NCBI GenBank assembly: GCA_008508345.1
Contig: QNGE01001011.1
Location: 62,001-126,000, forward strand
Direction of reading: 5' to 3'
Origin: Paragonimus westermani
Taxonomy: Eukaryota; Platyhelminthes; Trematoda; Plagiorchiida; Troglotrematidae
Length of the DNA: 64,000 nucleotides
The notes beneath the pieces were generated by a model that ran no database searches, was not told the DNA's origin, and was given only the letters and a program-made list of their open reading frames with translations. Every line of letters starts with the position of its first letter. The first letter of the stretch is position 1. Of the stretch, positions 12,000-24,975 are shown piece after piece. The position numbers were made by a program, and so were the translations under genes.

Positions 12000-14900
12000 A
12001 CTTTCTTATAAATCTTATGAACTTAGACTGGTCGAACAACTTCGTTCGGTCGCCCGATTTGTGTATCGCAACCTTCTGTGGTACATCTAATATATTTAAA
12101 ATCCAGAGACAAGTGCTGAAAATAGCACGAGAAAACCAGGTTGTCTGCTTATGGACGACTGTAAACCGGTACGATCTTATTACTGAAGTACTTCTATGTT
12201 TGCATATAATTTTAGACAATATTCCATGTACTCTTCTTTAACAAGGGTGCTTTTTTATAGAACACGATAGTAGTATGTGTGTTCTCTTCGTCAGATTTCA
12301 TCCTCATTCCGACAGACATGCAAAAAGTAGCGCACTGGAAGTAGTACATTGTATAGCGTAAACAACAACATTAAAAAACAGCTAAACGAACTAGATCCTG
12401 TAAATAATTTCTTAGTCCTGATAAACATTCTGACAACCAAATATGCAACCGAAAACGGTAATATAAACCAAAATTAAATATTGCTAAAATGTAGGTCATG
12501 CGTTCAGTAGAGTGGCACAACTCACAAACAACAAAATTTGAGTTGCTATCCAAGAATCTTTGATAAACCAGATTTTCCACATCAAAAAACATAAAATTTA
12601 ACTATTCTGCACGTAGGATTGTACAACCGTCGAAATTTACGATTATACAGTTAACATGGACAGCCATCAGTGGTCAGAACCACCCAGACGGCTAATATTT
12701 AGCATCACCTATTGTCCTAATTAATAGTTTTCCCACTGTGTACAACTGTGTAAAACAGAGTTGAAAACTCTTTCTTCTAGCGTATCCTTGTTGGGGTTCC
12801 ACAAACTGTCTCAAAAAGTTGAGAGTGAACGCCCAAAAAGATACACAGGAAAGTAACCAAAAGAGAGATCAGTGTGGCAAGAGAGACGGTCTTGTTCCCG
12901 GCAGAAGTTAACGTACAGACCGATTCTGTAATATCGGTGACCAACAGATTTGAAGAACTCCGGAATCTTATGCCGGAAAGAGCAAAATGAACGAGCAGCT
13001 TCTATTAGTGACGTACTAATGTAACACCCGCGACAGTCACGTAAAAAGGGTGTACAGTAAGAGCGAGCATCCACCGGCAAAACACACTGTGATAAGTTGT
13101 CCTATCGTTCGCATTTGCAAAATTCTTATCGAGGATAATGCTTGTACACAGTTTAAGCGTTTGTCTCTTACGTTACTTCTTAACGGGTGATCCAATGATT
13201 TCGCAGAGAACACTATGCAACGGTTAATGGGTACTCGGGCAAAAACTGTTCATATGCGTTTCTATGTGACGAAAAACTTACACATGTGCCACAAATACCA
13301 TTGCGTTTAGTTAACAACCAGAGAGATATTAAATGTCCCTAACTTAACTCTGACTCATGTGACCGACTCTGGTAACATTACAGTCTTTGATATTCCATTC
13401 ATACCGGTCTAGTGCGTCACAAGTGATATAAACAGGGATGTGAAATATCGATTCGATAAGCATTTGATTAGGAAACTACTGTCTGTACGCGTACACGATT
13501 TCTTTCAAACTCTCAGCTCACCACTTCGTGGGTCACACCATCTGAGCTCTATTCCCCAAATGAACGTTCACTCCCACTGCAGTGTGGGACACATATTTCT
13601 CTTTGAATTATCAAATCCGTGTTCACTGTCATGCACGACCTGAAAGTGACAGACTGAAAACGGGCTTGGTTGCCAAGTTTTAATTTACGATCAATGCTGT
13701 AGGTATATTTGGTCAAAACTCACGACACTTGTCTATCTTGTGACACAAGCGGTTCCGCCGTGAGAGTGGTCTGCGATTTTTGCTCTGAAGCGGACTGAAT
13801 GAACTGGCACTAGTAAGATGATCAGCTACAGTTCTGCGAAAATAAATGGTTGAATTCCACTTGTTTTTTGGACAAGCAAACAGGAGATCTTCAACTGTGG
13901 GTGGCAGTCAGCAAACACAATACCCGTGTCTACCAGCACAGTTTTTAACTAAGTCATAGAACACGAACTGTCCACTGAATGGTTCTCTACAATGTTAAGG
14001 AATACTTATGGCATTTTGAGTATTGCATTTGGCTTTATACTCAATCGTACGCTCAAAAATACAATGGCACGGTTTGCTTATTTTGGCTTACCTGGGAGTA
14101 ACGTAAACAGTCTGGAATTATCGGTGTATTTTCCATTTGTTTTTGGGTTGTTTTTTGTTTCCACACTAGTTGCACGTTTACTATCAGCAAGATCACGCAT
14201 AAAACTTAAAAATTGATTCGTCTGACCATGTCGACTTTTATAGCCTAGACACACGAAAACTGTAACTAACACTATCCCCGAATTGTTTACCTGTCTGTAG
14301 TCTACCTTCTTTGTGGTTTTCTCAGTCGTTCGACTACTGCCGTTCAGTCGTATCAGCTTGATATTTGTGTGAATAGCTAGTTGCCTACCATTGTACGTTG
14401 CTCGAGTGATTTATAGCACACACATTTCGAATTCTAGCTAGTTATCGTTGTGTTGAACATCTTGATTGTTCGGGAGAATCCTGTCACGTATGAGCATACT
14501 GCGTGACTGTGTGACCCATATCTAGCCAATTCAACACCAAGTTGTAAATCATTCCCCGAAAATGATCTGTCGGTGGGGACTGTTGACGTTATCAATTTAT
14601 CCACTTCGCTAGTTTGTTTCATATTTCCTCTATCTTGCACCTCAGTTTAGTTTTGCTATTTAGAACCATTGGTTCGTCTACGAGTCTTGATAAAAGTTTC
14701 CATGAAGGTTCATATATTGATTACCCTATTCACGTGGCTCGAGGCGATGGATCGTATCTTGCTGTCCGTGTCAGCGAACTCTAAAGAGCCATGAATACTA
14801 AAAATAGAATTAGTTAGAACATCATGATCTTATAAAAAATTTCCAAGAAGGGCCAGTTATGTTCGGTTCATATCAGCATACGTTGAGGACAGCAGATCGA

Positions 14901-17900
14901 TCGGTATGCTCTGACAAGGACACTCTCAACTTTTAAATTTCGTGAAGGTTTTTGTATCTTTGAACTTGATGCACAAAATAAAATAGAAAGGCACCCCTCA
15001 TCTTCATTGCCTCAACTGGTTTATCAAACACTGTCTGATTTCACGTTGCCGCTGGTGTCGCACAACTTTACAATTCTTTTGCAGAAGCACCCCTCAAACA
15101 AAAGATAGGTTGCTCCCATGTGAATTGAAGCAGGTTGTCCACTGAATTCGGACCATAGGTTTCCGGGTTTGCCCATCAGATTGCCAGCTCTAGAGATGAG
15201 TTTGATATAGAGCCAAACGTGTTCCTTAAAAAGCAAGCAACGGTGTTCGTCTACATGTCATCCTAGTTACGGTTACCATTCAACTATCCACTAGTGAAGT
15301 TCACAATTACAATATGTCCTGCCATTCTTTATTAATCTGCACGTGCACATTTAACAAACATTTTGTCATTGTCCACTGCAGCCAAGAGAGCTACTATTCA
15401 TTTGCGCATTCTGAATGTGTTCTAATCGCTCACGTCATTAGGGACTTGTTACACTCCCTCCCATCCCGAAAAACGACTCGCTTTGCCATCACATCTTTGT
15501 TGGCGAACTTACTCGAATTCCTCATGACGCACTGAATGATCAGAGGGCATTTCACAAGAGTCTTTCAGGTCGGGCATTTTACCTTCACTGGCTACTATGT
15601 GCCCATTGTTCTTTCTTAACGCTCTGCACATTACCGGTAACCGAACGTCAGCCAATCAGTTGATATGGTATTGTCTATTCAGACCCCGAACTCCTTCATT
15701 CTGTGCAACATTGCCAATTTTATCTAACCTTTGAACCAACGAGGAACGTTTTCCAATTTCCTTCTGTCTTGTGGTTTGATTGTTACCTGCCGATAATCTG
15801 AGCTCAAGTAGATCATCATAAATAATTTTCATTTCTGCTGCCTTCAACAGTACCCCCAACCGAAAACAATGAATGAATATACGTGTATGTTGTTTCAGTT
15901 AACCTTTGAAAGTCTACACGGAAGTGCTGATTAAGTCTACTGGCGAAGCCGGTGCCCCGTAATGTTTGTTTGTTCATCTCTCTTCAACATATGGCGTTGA
16001 TATAATTTTGCCTTCATCTCGACGTGTGATGGACATAGCATGGGGTCCATGTGGTCGGAAGTTTTCTATCATTAAGAAGACTTCCCGTTCGAGGATGATA
16101 GAGAATTATATAAAAGTATTGTAGGTTGTGGGTAGCTGTGTAATTATGATGACTGGTGGCCGTAACCCCGAACGTTCGGATTGTAATCGGTTACAAATCT
16201 TTACTTAATTGTTATGAGGTTTTTTGCGAGTGTCTGGCTAAAAAAAGTCAGTTTTAAGACAGGTATAGGTCTAAAGGTTTCCAAGGGAACTGCTCGGATT
16301 GTAGTCTGGAAATTTTTAACGACTTTATATGACGTGTACGACGCACTGATAGAAGCTGTTAACTCAGGATGTACCCATCGGCTGATCTGGCAGACAGTCA
16401 GCAGCACTCAGCCTGTTATCGTTTTCCTTGCCTGACGGGTGAAAGAAATACACCTCTTTGATTTGCTATTTTCCTCTCACCCAGTGCATTTATATCCGCG
16501 TGATATTATATGACAGAAATGTGACACTTTTATCAACCTCCGTGTTACCACTGGCTTCGATAAGTCAACAGAACATCAACGGAATATTTCGTTCGCGAAG
16601 GGACTACTGCTGTGTTGTGCATTGGTGTTTACAACACCCGCTCCTTTCAGTGTTACTGGGTTCTGTCAATCTAAGGTTAACCATGTAGTGAGTAATCTCT
16701 TACGCTACGATCCGTACAATCCTCAACTGCCCAACCAGTTAAGGCACACTAACTTCGTGGTCAGTATCAGAACTGCCGTTGCAACCTGTGGATTATGGTT
16801 CTTGATTACGAACCATTGCTTAATGGGTGGAAAACTGGATGCATCTTGAGGAGTTTTGTACACTATTTTCTACTTCATATTTTTTAATTGTTATTCATGC
16901 TTTTTCATGTTCTTCAAACTCGCATGTACACATGATGTTTGAATGAGGTTAATCGATACACAGAATAATTATTAATTCTCAAAATTACACTTCCGAGTTC
17001 GCGAGTTCTGCTTGCTGTTCTCGTTCAGGGTCGGTGGAGTACAAATCTTTGGAAGAGTTAGAATTCGGTGAAATCAACCGTTTGGTTCGGCAAATTTATT
17101 TATCTGTCGTTGGAATTATCTCGGTCGTGACATCGAGACTATCTGGGGGGCACACGACAAGTAGTATCAGTGAAGAATCCTCATTTGGTGTAGTGAAACA
17201 CTAAACCAACGTGCCTCCACGAACTATTGTGAGTTATTTGTTTTCCTTTTCATCAAATTTCGACTTTCTATCCACACCTGAGTTTCCATATAGTGTTTAG
17301 ATCCACTACAATCTCTAATAAACTGACCAACGAGTCGCGAAAAACTGCTGCTTAAGTGGGCTGAAAATGATCAAACTTTCGTAAGCAACCACGGATCTTG
17401 TCGAGCAGGAAGGGTTGACAATCTTATTAGCAGGTGGACATTTGATGATGGGAGTTAATGTACTGGATACTGTCAGGTTGTTCACACCAAAAATGAAAGC
17501 TCAAAAGATCGCCGGGGTCCTGTTCTGTTATCATCCGAATTAGTAACTTGCATCCTAAGTTATATCTAGTATTCGTACGTAATGCGTAACATACCCGATG
17601 CAATATGTTTCTGCTTGTACTGATTACAGACCAGATTACCATTTGTGAATCGGTGTCATAATTTAGAGCAATGGTTATTGCGCTTGTTGGGAATTTTCCT
17701 GGGGTACACGTCTGCTAGACCACGAAATGAAACTTTTAATAATGCCCGAAGTGATCAGGTTACACATAAGTTGTTGGTTGAGTTCACTTTTTCACAGTAG
17801 AGTTTACAGCCAGTATACAGCTGCGGTAGCTAATCAGTAAGCAACCTTAACTAAATTAATCGGAAAGCATAACATTGTACTTAACTGTGTTAGTGAGTAG

Positions 17901-20900
17901 TCTGGAAGAACTCGAAATTAATGGTTTTCCGCACTATAATAACATTGCGTGGGAAACGTTTTGGAAACAGGTCCTCATTTTACTATTGTTACTGTACAGT
18001 GAGAAGTGAAGTCACGCGCGAACATTTGTACATGTATGTGACTGTGTAGTTTTCATATATAATATCTTATAAAATGTAGCTACCTCGACTGAAACAACTG
18101 AACCGAGCTGATATTTGAGGTCCGTTTCACGTGCTTATGGATCAGACGATTTATCCGCTCTACCCTTAGCTTCGCAGCAGGCAATACAGAATCAATAGGA
18201 CTAAATATTCAGCTACTAACATTTTTCACTAGTGCAGAGACTGCCAGGCCATCTAGACGTGAATCTAAGTGATTCAATGAGTTCACCATATACACTCGCA
18301 CATCGTGACTTATCAGTCAGAATCAGATCACGACCTCGGACGGACTTGCGCAAACATACTTCATTTGCCACTGAGCGGTGAAATAATGTTTATTTTAAAC
18401 TGAACACTGCTCAAAGTTATTTCCCTATTTAAAAATTTCAGCTTGAAATAACACAGGACTGAAATTTGCGACTGAATTGTCCTAGTCACAGACCTCGAGC
18501 TCATTCACTGCTCCAACGCACACAAACTGACATCTTTGGATGTTGTAACATCCAACTAACCGTCCTCATCACTCTAAAAGGTAGACATGCTTGAAGAAGG
18601 CGGGATATTTGTCACACATGTATGCACATCTTGTGTGGAGCCATAACCGCTTTGCTCCAGTTATACGCGTTTCGGTCAGTCAACAAACCCTCAATCCCGA
18701 ACACTCTGCATTAGTCCTTGCGTTGTTTCATTTTACGAAGTAAGTCATGCTGGTAATGACTGATCCACAAGGGGGTAAGTTGGGACCAAGAATAGAGTAA
18801 ACAGTAGAGGAAAACCTGCAGTCTCATTGAAAACAACCCAGTGATCCATTTGAAGTTAGTTAATCGAATGGAACTTTTCCAATCAGGATAAGCCTTAATT
18901 CTTTACTTAAAATCGATTGCTTTAACTGTATCATACATATTCACCGTCTCGTTTGTTGCTCATTCACATTGTACGTCACGCTATTGTCTGATAAGAAACA
19001 TTTTACACAGTTCAATCTCTACAGTTAATTTCCGAGTGTGTTTGTTCTGCATACGCATTCACAGCTGGGGCTCAATCCCTTGAGATCGATGTGAGACTTC
19101 CGTCATTTTTGGAGTGAATCTTTGTCGAATAATCTCATCAAATTTACTTAGAGGAGAAGTGGGTTCAGAAATCGATTTATGCGAAATCAGCACCAACTCG
19201 AACTCAAGATTTGCATACTAGCTCAAAACACACTAGCTCATCACCCTTTGGATTATATACTGCCAAATATCACACGATCACCTCTCCGTTACAAGTTTCA
19301 TAGACGATGGTTTAAGAGCCAGTGTAAGAGAGTAAACGCTCGTTTTTGTTAATAAACGTTGGGATATATTTCAGTTATGACAGAATAACATAAGCTGTCC
19401 TCATAGCAACTCTAATTCGGAACCGGTTTCTAGTGTGTGCCACTGAATGTATTCTGTCACGTATGATAGATCTTACGAGTTCTTTACTGCACGCAAAATG
19501 GATGGAAATGGTGTAATCACAGCTGATCAGTGAAAGTGCGGGAGATTCAATCTGTTTGTTTGTCGCAGTGAAGTCCCAGATGAATTGCAATGATAACGTA
19601 ATTAATCATTGACTGATTCCAGGGTAAAATTTTGATATGTGAAAATGGTCACTCAGATACCTGAGGAACAGTATGGCACGTTGCACCCTGCTCACTCGGG
19701 GGAGATTTTAGCTTAGCTTTTTTAAAACACACGGATAACATGCTCTGGAACCAGCCTTCAGCAACCTCCGGATCAAGATCTGTTTCAGACCATAAGACAC
19801 GATCTCTTAATGCAACACGACAGATAACTTATACGGGTGCTGACTGTTGATTCCGTTGTAGGCAGTGTTTAGTCGCCAACAGTGTAAGTTCCGCGCAGTA
19901 TTAATGAAGGTTCGGTTTAGCTTCTACACATTAACTCAGAACGAATTTTGAAGAGCAAACAACTGCATGAGAAAAATTTGGTGCCCACAAGGTGTACTGA
20001 AGGACTCGCTGTTTCTACGGTCACCACAGGCGTGCATCACTTCGAAAGAAGCCCGGGCTGTTACAGTTGTTCTAGCATAACGGAAGGCTATGACGAACTC
20101 TGGCTGGATGACGCATAAGATTTTGTAAATAGTAAAGTGACCTACCACAGACAATCAATTTCCACTTCAACTTATTGCACGTAACTATTCCTGGTTAAAT
20201 GTTATTCGATGTATACGAATAGCAATGCCATTAATATTTTGCTGGAATAAGTCTATTGTGAAACGCTTGGTTTTCTGGCACAAATCAATGAATCATCAAC
20301 ACTGCTCGTTACGAAAAAAGCTCTGTTCTCCATCATCGTTTCTGTACTCTTTAAAATATTTACATTGGGTAGAACAAGAGGTAGCCTTGAGACCAGGATT
20401 AGGGAGCATACCCTAAAATATCTCGGCTTTGCATTGCCACATCTGCTAAAAGGTGCTAAACAATGAGAACAAAGTACCGTTTCTTTCACCGCCTGGCTTC
20501 TGGTGACCACAGGTTAGCAGATTGTCGTTGTTTCATGTCAATAATTGAGTATCAGTGATCCATCACTGTTCTTCAGCCTGAGGTGTGTTCATCACTCGCA
20601 ACTTCTAAATTGTGTCAAAGCCTTTTTAATCAGTTATTCTCTGGCTGCTCAGTGTGTTGAACAATTTCATACCATTATTTGTTGATCTTTTGTTCAGCCG
20701 TGACCGTCCAAAGATATCCAGACCATTGTGTAATTCTGACTGTTTCAGTTCGGTCCCGTTGTACTTTATAGCACCTTCGTGATTGACTCAAGTGCACGGA
20801 TGGAATGCGTAGCCAGATTTACGTCTCGTGTTTATTGTTATCCACACCCTGTTTTCCTTCTTTCCAGCAGAAAGACCTCAACTAAAAGGATGAACGAGAG

Positions 20901-22580
20901 GTGACTTAGCAGTTACTGTATCTCCCATCAAGATGAAGGAACAACCTGGACACTTCGTAAACAGTTTCGTTTGTAATGATTCCACACATCTTGGGATTGG
21001 ATAAACGCCCTAGTGGTTTACTGCGAAACATGACTTTTTGAGTTCCACGTCTGTTTCAGACAAGACATGCACTCTACAGCTCGGCTCTGAAGAGGAACGT
21101 TTGCTGTGTACTTCACTCCTACTGACCCAACCAATAAATCTATCCGTGATCTGAAAACTGGGACCAATAGAAGTGAGATTCAGTCCATATCTATGTGGGT
21201 GTTACTTTGTCGGTTCCTCGATGACAGCCACTTTGATAGAAAATTGTACATAGATGCAGAGATTGAAGAATTGTTTACCTCGTGTAAGTAAATCAGTTTG
21301 TTACTGTTTGTTACTGCGGTGGGCCTATCAGAAAATATCTTTTACAATAACAGATGTTGTATATCCCATCTGGAATCTTATTGTGGTGACCTACAAAGAG
21401 CAAAGCTTTCGTGACCGTTAAGACTGAAGATGGTTTAGTCGCTTGGATGACAGATGGAAGGGTACTTGTATCAGAACTCACCGACTGCACGAACGGAACA
21501 ACAATCTCGAGTCATCGGGTAGCCGTAGTTTTGTACTTGGTAGGGCAGCTACCTGGTAGATTGTGAGTAATGGGTTGGTCTCTGTTACACAATCACTGCT
21601 GGGACTAACATGATTGAATTTGGAGACAATCATCCTTAGGTTGACAGAATATTTCAGCTGGCCACTCGGTGGCTATTGTACGAGAATTTACATCACGTTT
21701 TCATATTGATTGCCCACTTTAGTTTACTTGATTACCGGAACATAGTTTGGTGGGACGTCTATGGGACTACCTTAATCGAGGGGTTGCCAGGACTACGGGG
21801 CTACAGATGGACAGAAACACATGTGGGCTTGTGATAATAGTACACAGTTTAAAGTGCAAGCTGGTGGCTTGATGAAGAGCCAGTGCTCATCAGGTATCAC
21901 CTAAACAATGCTTGTTGGGGCACTAATCGAAAACACAACTTGATTTATTCACTGTGGTTTAAGTAAGAGATTTTCGGTGTAAACGAAGACAATCTGTGAA
22001 ACTTGACCGTTTAGTTCAGCGGACCAGCTCGTGGATTTTTGTCTAGAAGTGTACAACGTTGTTTCAACTGAGCAGCCGTTGCAAAACAATGTAACAAACT
22101 AATGCTATATGCTGCAACGCACGAATTAAACGGCAAGATCCGCGCCAATAATGAAGTTCTCACCAGACTGCTTGTTTTTCCTCAGTATGATTTGTGAATT
22201 TTTTCATTTCACTGAGAGTTACCGGTTGAAAACAGATGAGGTGAACAGAACATAGCTTGTTCTAAGAACATTAGGGCATTCGTTTGTAGATGGGCTTGCC
22301 TTAATTTAAGTTCTTCTCTCTAACTGCTGTGTTGTGGACCCCTATGGCCTCTTGTCGGAGGTGGGGGATATGACGGTTGATCAGTTTGTTTGAGCGCTCT
22401 CAGTGTTCCATAGAGCAATGTATAATGTGCGGACGGTTGCTGAAGCGGAGAGGAGATCTCCTTGAGGAAAGTATGGTATGATTAACGTTTTGTTGCAATC
22501 TATAACCCTGATTTCTTTTGCACAGAGTACGTAACTTGACATCGATTTTGTGCAAGAGGCTTACAGAATTGTTATTACGC
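12000..22580. other. Intergenic, no gene recognised
   Basis: Open frames such as 12811-13080 (-), 13992-14216 (+), 16214-16435 (+) and 20253-20510 (-) have no motif I recognise. Overlapping frames on both strands of similar length indicate chance openness. I see no tRNA, rRNA or clear repeat family here. Confidence 0.5.
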
Positions 22581-23207
22581 CATGGTTCTTGCACATATAG
22601 TTAGTTTAACGTGCCAAGAAACAGTTTTTCGCAGACAGATGAACGGTAAGTTTTACAAGAGGAAGCAATGGTTACTATTACGAAAAAAGGATGTCAAACG
22701 CAATATCAAAGACAACGGGGTTGTAAAAAGCAAACGTCGCCATCTCCTAAGAACTAGACTTCGAAACAGAGGTGCAATACTTTGGATATAGACACAGGGA
22801 AAATCTCTGGAATATGAACTAAACCGGGTTAAAATTCGGAGCATATTTATGCGCTGCCAGTGGGGATTCTGACAGGATCAGAGCTATGGCAGCTTTTAAT
22901 TCAACTTATAGAAGTAGCTATCTGGTCAATGATTCAAACAACAAAGACTAAATGAACTTCTGGGCTGTTCACTTATTAAAAGGGGAAAATGGCCCCATTA
23001 AGCGAAAAGTAATCAAGTGATCAGTACATTGGCTGTGGCGGTTTTGTTTTGATAAATCAAAATCGAAACCTCATGCGACATCTGATGAATAAAGCAATAA
23101 AAGTCTTTGAGAGCTGAGCTAAATTTTCTACAACGGTTGTTCGTGCATAATGGTTACCTAATCTGTTTTATTCACAAGTCGATGCAGGCGGTATAGGTGA
23201 AACCTAA

Positions 23208-23450
23208 GTCATCCTCTGCCACTCCTTCTCTCAGTCGGTATATTGCATCGCTGCACGCCATACATTGAACATCCTGCATACATCATACGCTGGTCGTACT
23301 GCAAGGCCAGTTTCTGACAGGGTGGGTGAACACCACTCTGTGTGGTTGAACAATGGCGTGAATGAAACGCTTCCAAGCGCGATTCTTGCTCATCTGACCA
23401 AATCTGACCATTCTCTCATTCGGAAAGATTACTTTCAAATTGTCTCCTAA
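23208..23450 (+). pseudogene. Penelope-like element, GIY-YIG endonuclease remnant (copy P0)
   Basis: The frame ending at 23450 contains Y-A-G-R-T-A-R (I changed to A in the usual Y-I-G-R-T-x-R) followed by R-V-G-E-H, then a W-L-N-N-G-V-N segment and L-A-H-L-x-K-S-D-H. This arrangement of a GIY-YIG core, a catalytic-glutamate helix and the C-terminal S-D-H tail is typical of PLE endonuclease domains, which nick DNA for target-primed reverse transcription. The N-terminal strand and cysteine-rich lead-in are lost to a frame shift. Directly downstream on the same strand begins the RT of another copy, so the order EN then RT indicates two abutting truncated elements. Confidence 0.7.
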
Positions 23451-23453
23451 GGG

Positions 23454-23947
23454 CGAAGAAAGCTGTTGCTATGGCTAGTCCGTTAGGCCAAACACTACCT
23501 GATATCTTCTTAGGAATGATTGAGGGGTAAGTCCCAGATTATAAAGTTGATTCGTTATTGTACAAAAGATACGTTGATTATATTTTAATTTTTACTGACG
23601 CTATTCATTTTGACATGTTCTTCAACTTTCTCAATAATATTCACTTAAACCTATCTTTACCTCACGAAGTGGATTCGAACAATAGTTTACCTTTTTTGGA
23701 TATACTTATTACTAGACGTGCGGATGGTATTTTACAACGCTCCGTTCACCGCAAAACAACTTGGGGTGGTCAATATCTGCAGTTTTCAAGTTTTGCTGCT
23801 GTTGCATACAAATGGGGTTTAGTTAAGACACAGTTTCATAGAGTCAAACGTATTTGTACCCCGGACACTCTGAAGACAGAACAGGAGTTGTTGAGGCGAA
23901 CTTTACTAACAAATGGATACCCCGACAAATTCATTGATGCACATTGA
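23454..23947 (+). pseudogene. PLE reverse transcriptase, palm/C-terminal part (copy A)
   Basis: The segment starts with A-M-A-S-P-L-G (usual A-M-G-S-P-L-G) and D-I-F-L-G. After a stop and frame change it continues as L-Y-K-R-Y-V-D-Y-I-L-I-F. The catalytic box, normally Y-V-D-D, reads Y-V-D-Y at 23570-23581, so the second catalytic aspartate is lost by a single base change. Next come L-P-F-L-D-I-L-I-T-R and a V-H-R-K-T-T-W segment, both standard PLE RT landmarks. The frame closes with TGA at 23945-23947. The protein would be inactive; in life PLE RT primes from nicked or telomeric DNA ends. Confidence 0.85.
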
Positions 23948-24504
23948 GCATTGAGCCTGTACTGACGGCTCAAAAGAAGGATGTTTGCCTGTTCTTGCCA
24001 TTCAAGGGTGATCACCTAGCCAACGACATAAAGCACAAATTAAAATCTGCCCTGGCTCGAACGTATGCGGCTGCTCAATTGCGCTTATTTCATACCACTA
24101 GTGGACCAGTTCTCCGAAAACGCAAAATTAGTTTGTCAAACTGTTCTGTCTCCCTTGATGTGTACCAGTTCACTTACAGTTGCAGTGACGTTTACATAGG
24201 CAGAACAGACCGACAACTAGCACAGCGAGTCACCTAACACATCCCGAAGTGGTTGGAACATCAGATGACGCACCGGTCCCAACTTTGTGCAGTGACTACT
24301 CGAAATCCAACGTCATCGATTGCTAAGCACCTCATGACAACAGGTCATCAAGTTGACCCATTAAACTCATTCAAGATACTGTCGCGCAACCGAAATCCGA
24401 AGTTACTAGCTTTCTGCGAAGCGATGTTCATTCGAACTTCCCAACCGACGTTATGTGCACAGAAGTGGTTGAAACAACCGATCGGGTTGCCATGGTCATG
24501 ATTG
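23944..24504 (+). pseudogene. PLE linker and GIY-YIG endonuclease domain (copy A)
   Basis: The frame starts at an ATG overlapping the RT stop; in an intact copy the two would be one polyprotein. A linker of about 75 residues leads into Y-Q-F-T-Y-S-C-S-D-V-Y-I-G-R-T-D-R, a clear GIY-YIG core with the conserved R. A TAA (24235-24237) stands where PLEs usually have the catalytic-helix E (R-V-T-stop-H-I-P-K-W), so the position is ablated. The frame continues to a stop near 24501 with S-S-I-A-K-H-L-x-x-T-G-H, the usual conserved tail. The domain normally makes the DNA nick at the insertion site. Confidence 0.85.
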
Positions 24505-24720
24505 CGTAATAAGTGGTGTGCTTGTATGTGTGTCTAGTCCCTGTTTGTCATTAACTATGTGATGTATATCACTGGAATGTTCTACGTTTGTGACTAATGA
24601 GAGTAAATGAAATGTTAACATATCGCAATCTGTCTTCTTTCTGACCTGATGAAGGTTTAATTAGTTCAAGGATTTCCACCTGTCTAGGAAGTCCTAATCA
24701 AAAGGTCATCGATAGGATTC
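24505..24720 (+). other. Probable 3' untranslated region of PLE copy A, with a CTGATGAAGG motif
   Basis: This non-coding stretch lies between the endonuclease stop and the hammerhead repeat. CTGATGA at 24646-24652 fits the first catalytic strand of a hammerhead ribozyme, a motif known from PLE termini. The expected second strand (C-GAAA) is not found after the short hairpin-like AGGTTTAATTAGTTC, so at most this is a decayed ribozyme. Confidence 0.35.
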
Positions 24721-24724
24721 AACA

Positions 24725-24975
24725 GACAATAACTGTCTGCTATCGAGACGATTGGGCAGCTTGTCCGTTACTCACTTGCGAGAGTCTTTGAGCGTTCACT
24801 TAATTTGGTCCTGCTTAGTGTAAAGTCAATGGCGCTGTGGTCAATACGGTTACATCATGAAAGCGTGGCAGAATTGCTAGTCCTGGTCATAGCAAGGATT
24901 TGCAGCAGCAACAGCAAAACTCGAATCTATCGATCCTTTTCGAAAGAGGCTAGCTAGAAATTCTATGTGATTGGC
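24725..24975 (+). repeat. tRNA-headed hammerhead repeat, decayed copy S1
   Basis: It aligns by eye over its length with the repeat at about 38.93-39.33 kb (+). There is a shared leader (...GAGCGTT...), a tRNA-like segment with an A-box-like stretch (AATGGCGCTGTGGTCAA, near 24829-24845), a decayed B-box region, then AGCAAGGAT, AAACTCGA and CTTTTCGAAAGAGGCTAGCTAG. The ribozyme part is damaged: neither CTGANGA nor stem II remains between GCAAGGAT and AAACTCGA. The copy lies immediately 3' of PLE copy A in the same orientation. Confidence 0.7.

Larger units (their letters stand above)
4150..12000. other. Intergenic, no gene recognised
   Basis: Open frames in this interval (for example 5547-5744 +, 6431-6646 +, 7559-7741 +, 8776-9009 +) are short, overlap competing frames on the other strand and show no domain motifs or consistent splice sites. 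A dinucleotide run and a small direct repeat are listed separately. Decayed transposon sequence is likely but I cannot assign it. Confidence 0.5.
23454..24510 (+). mobile_element. Penelope-like retroelement, truncated and mutated (copy A)
   Basis: RT and GIY-YIG domains follow in the normal PLE order over about 1 kb. Only the C-terminal half of the RT is present. At least three lesions interrupt the reading frame: a stop at about 23528, a frame change at 23944-23947 and an in-frame TAA at 24235-24237. The RT active-site box is also mutated. About 220 bases of non-coding 3' sequence follow, then a copy of the hammerhead repeat. Confidence 0.85.

Noticed and set aside
21886..21893. CTGATGAG on the minus strand with a short GAGC/GCTC stem, possible hammerhead
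   Set aside because: The required GAAA strand is absent (TTCA is present instead) and no stem I can be closed.
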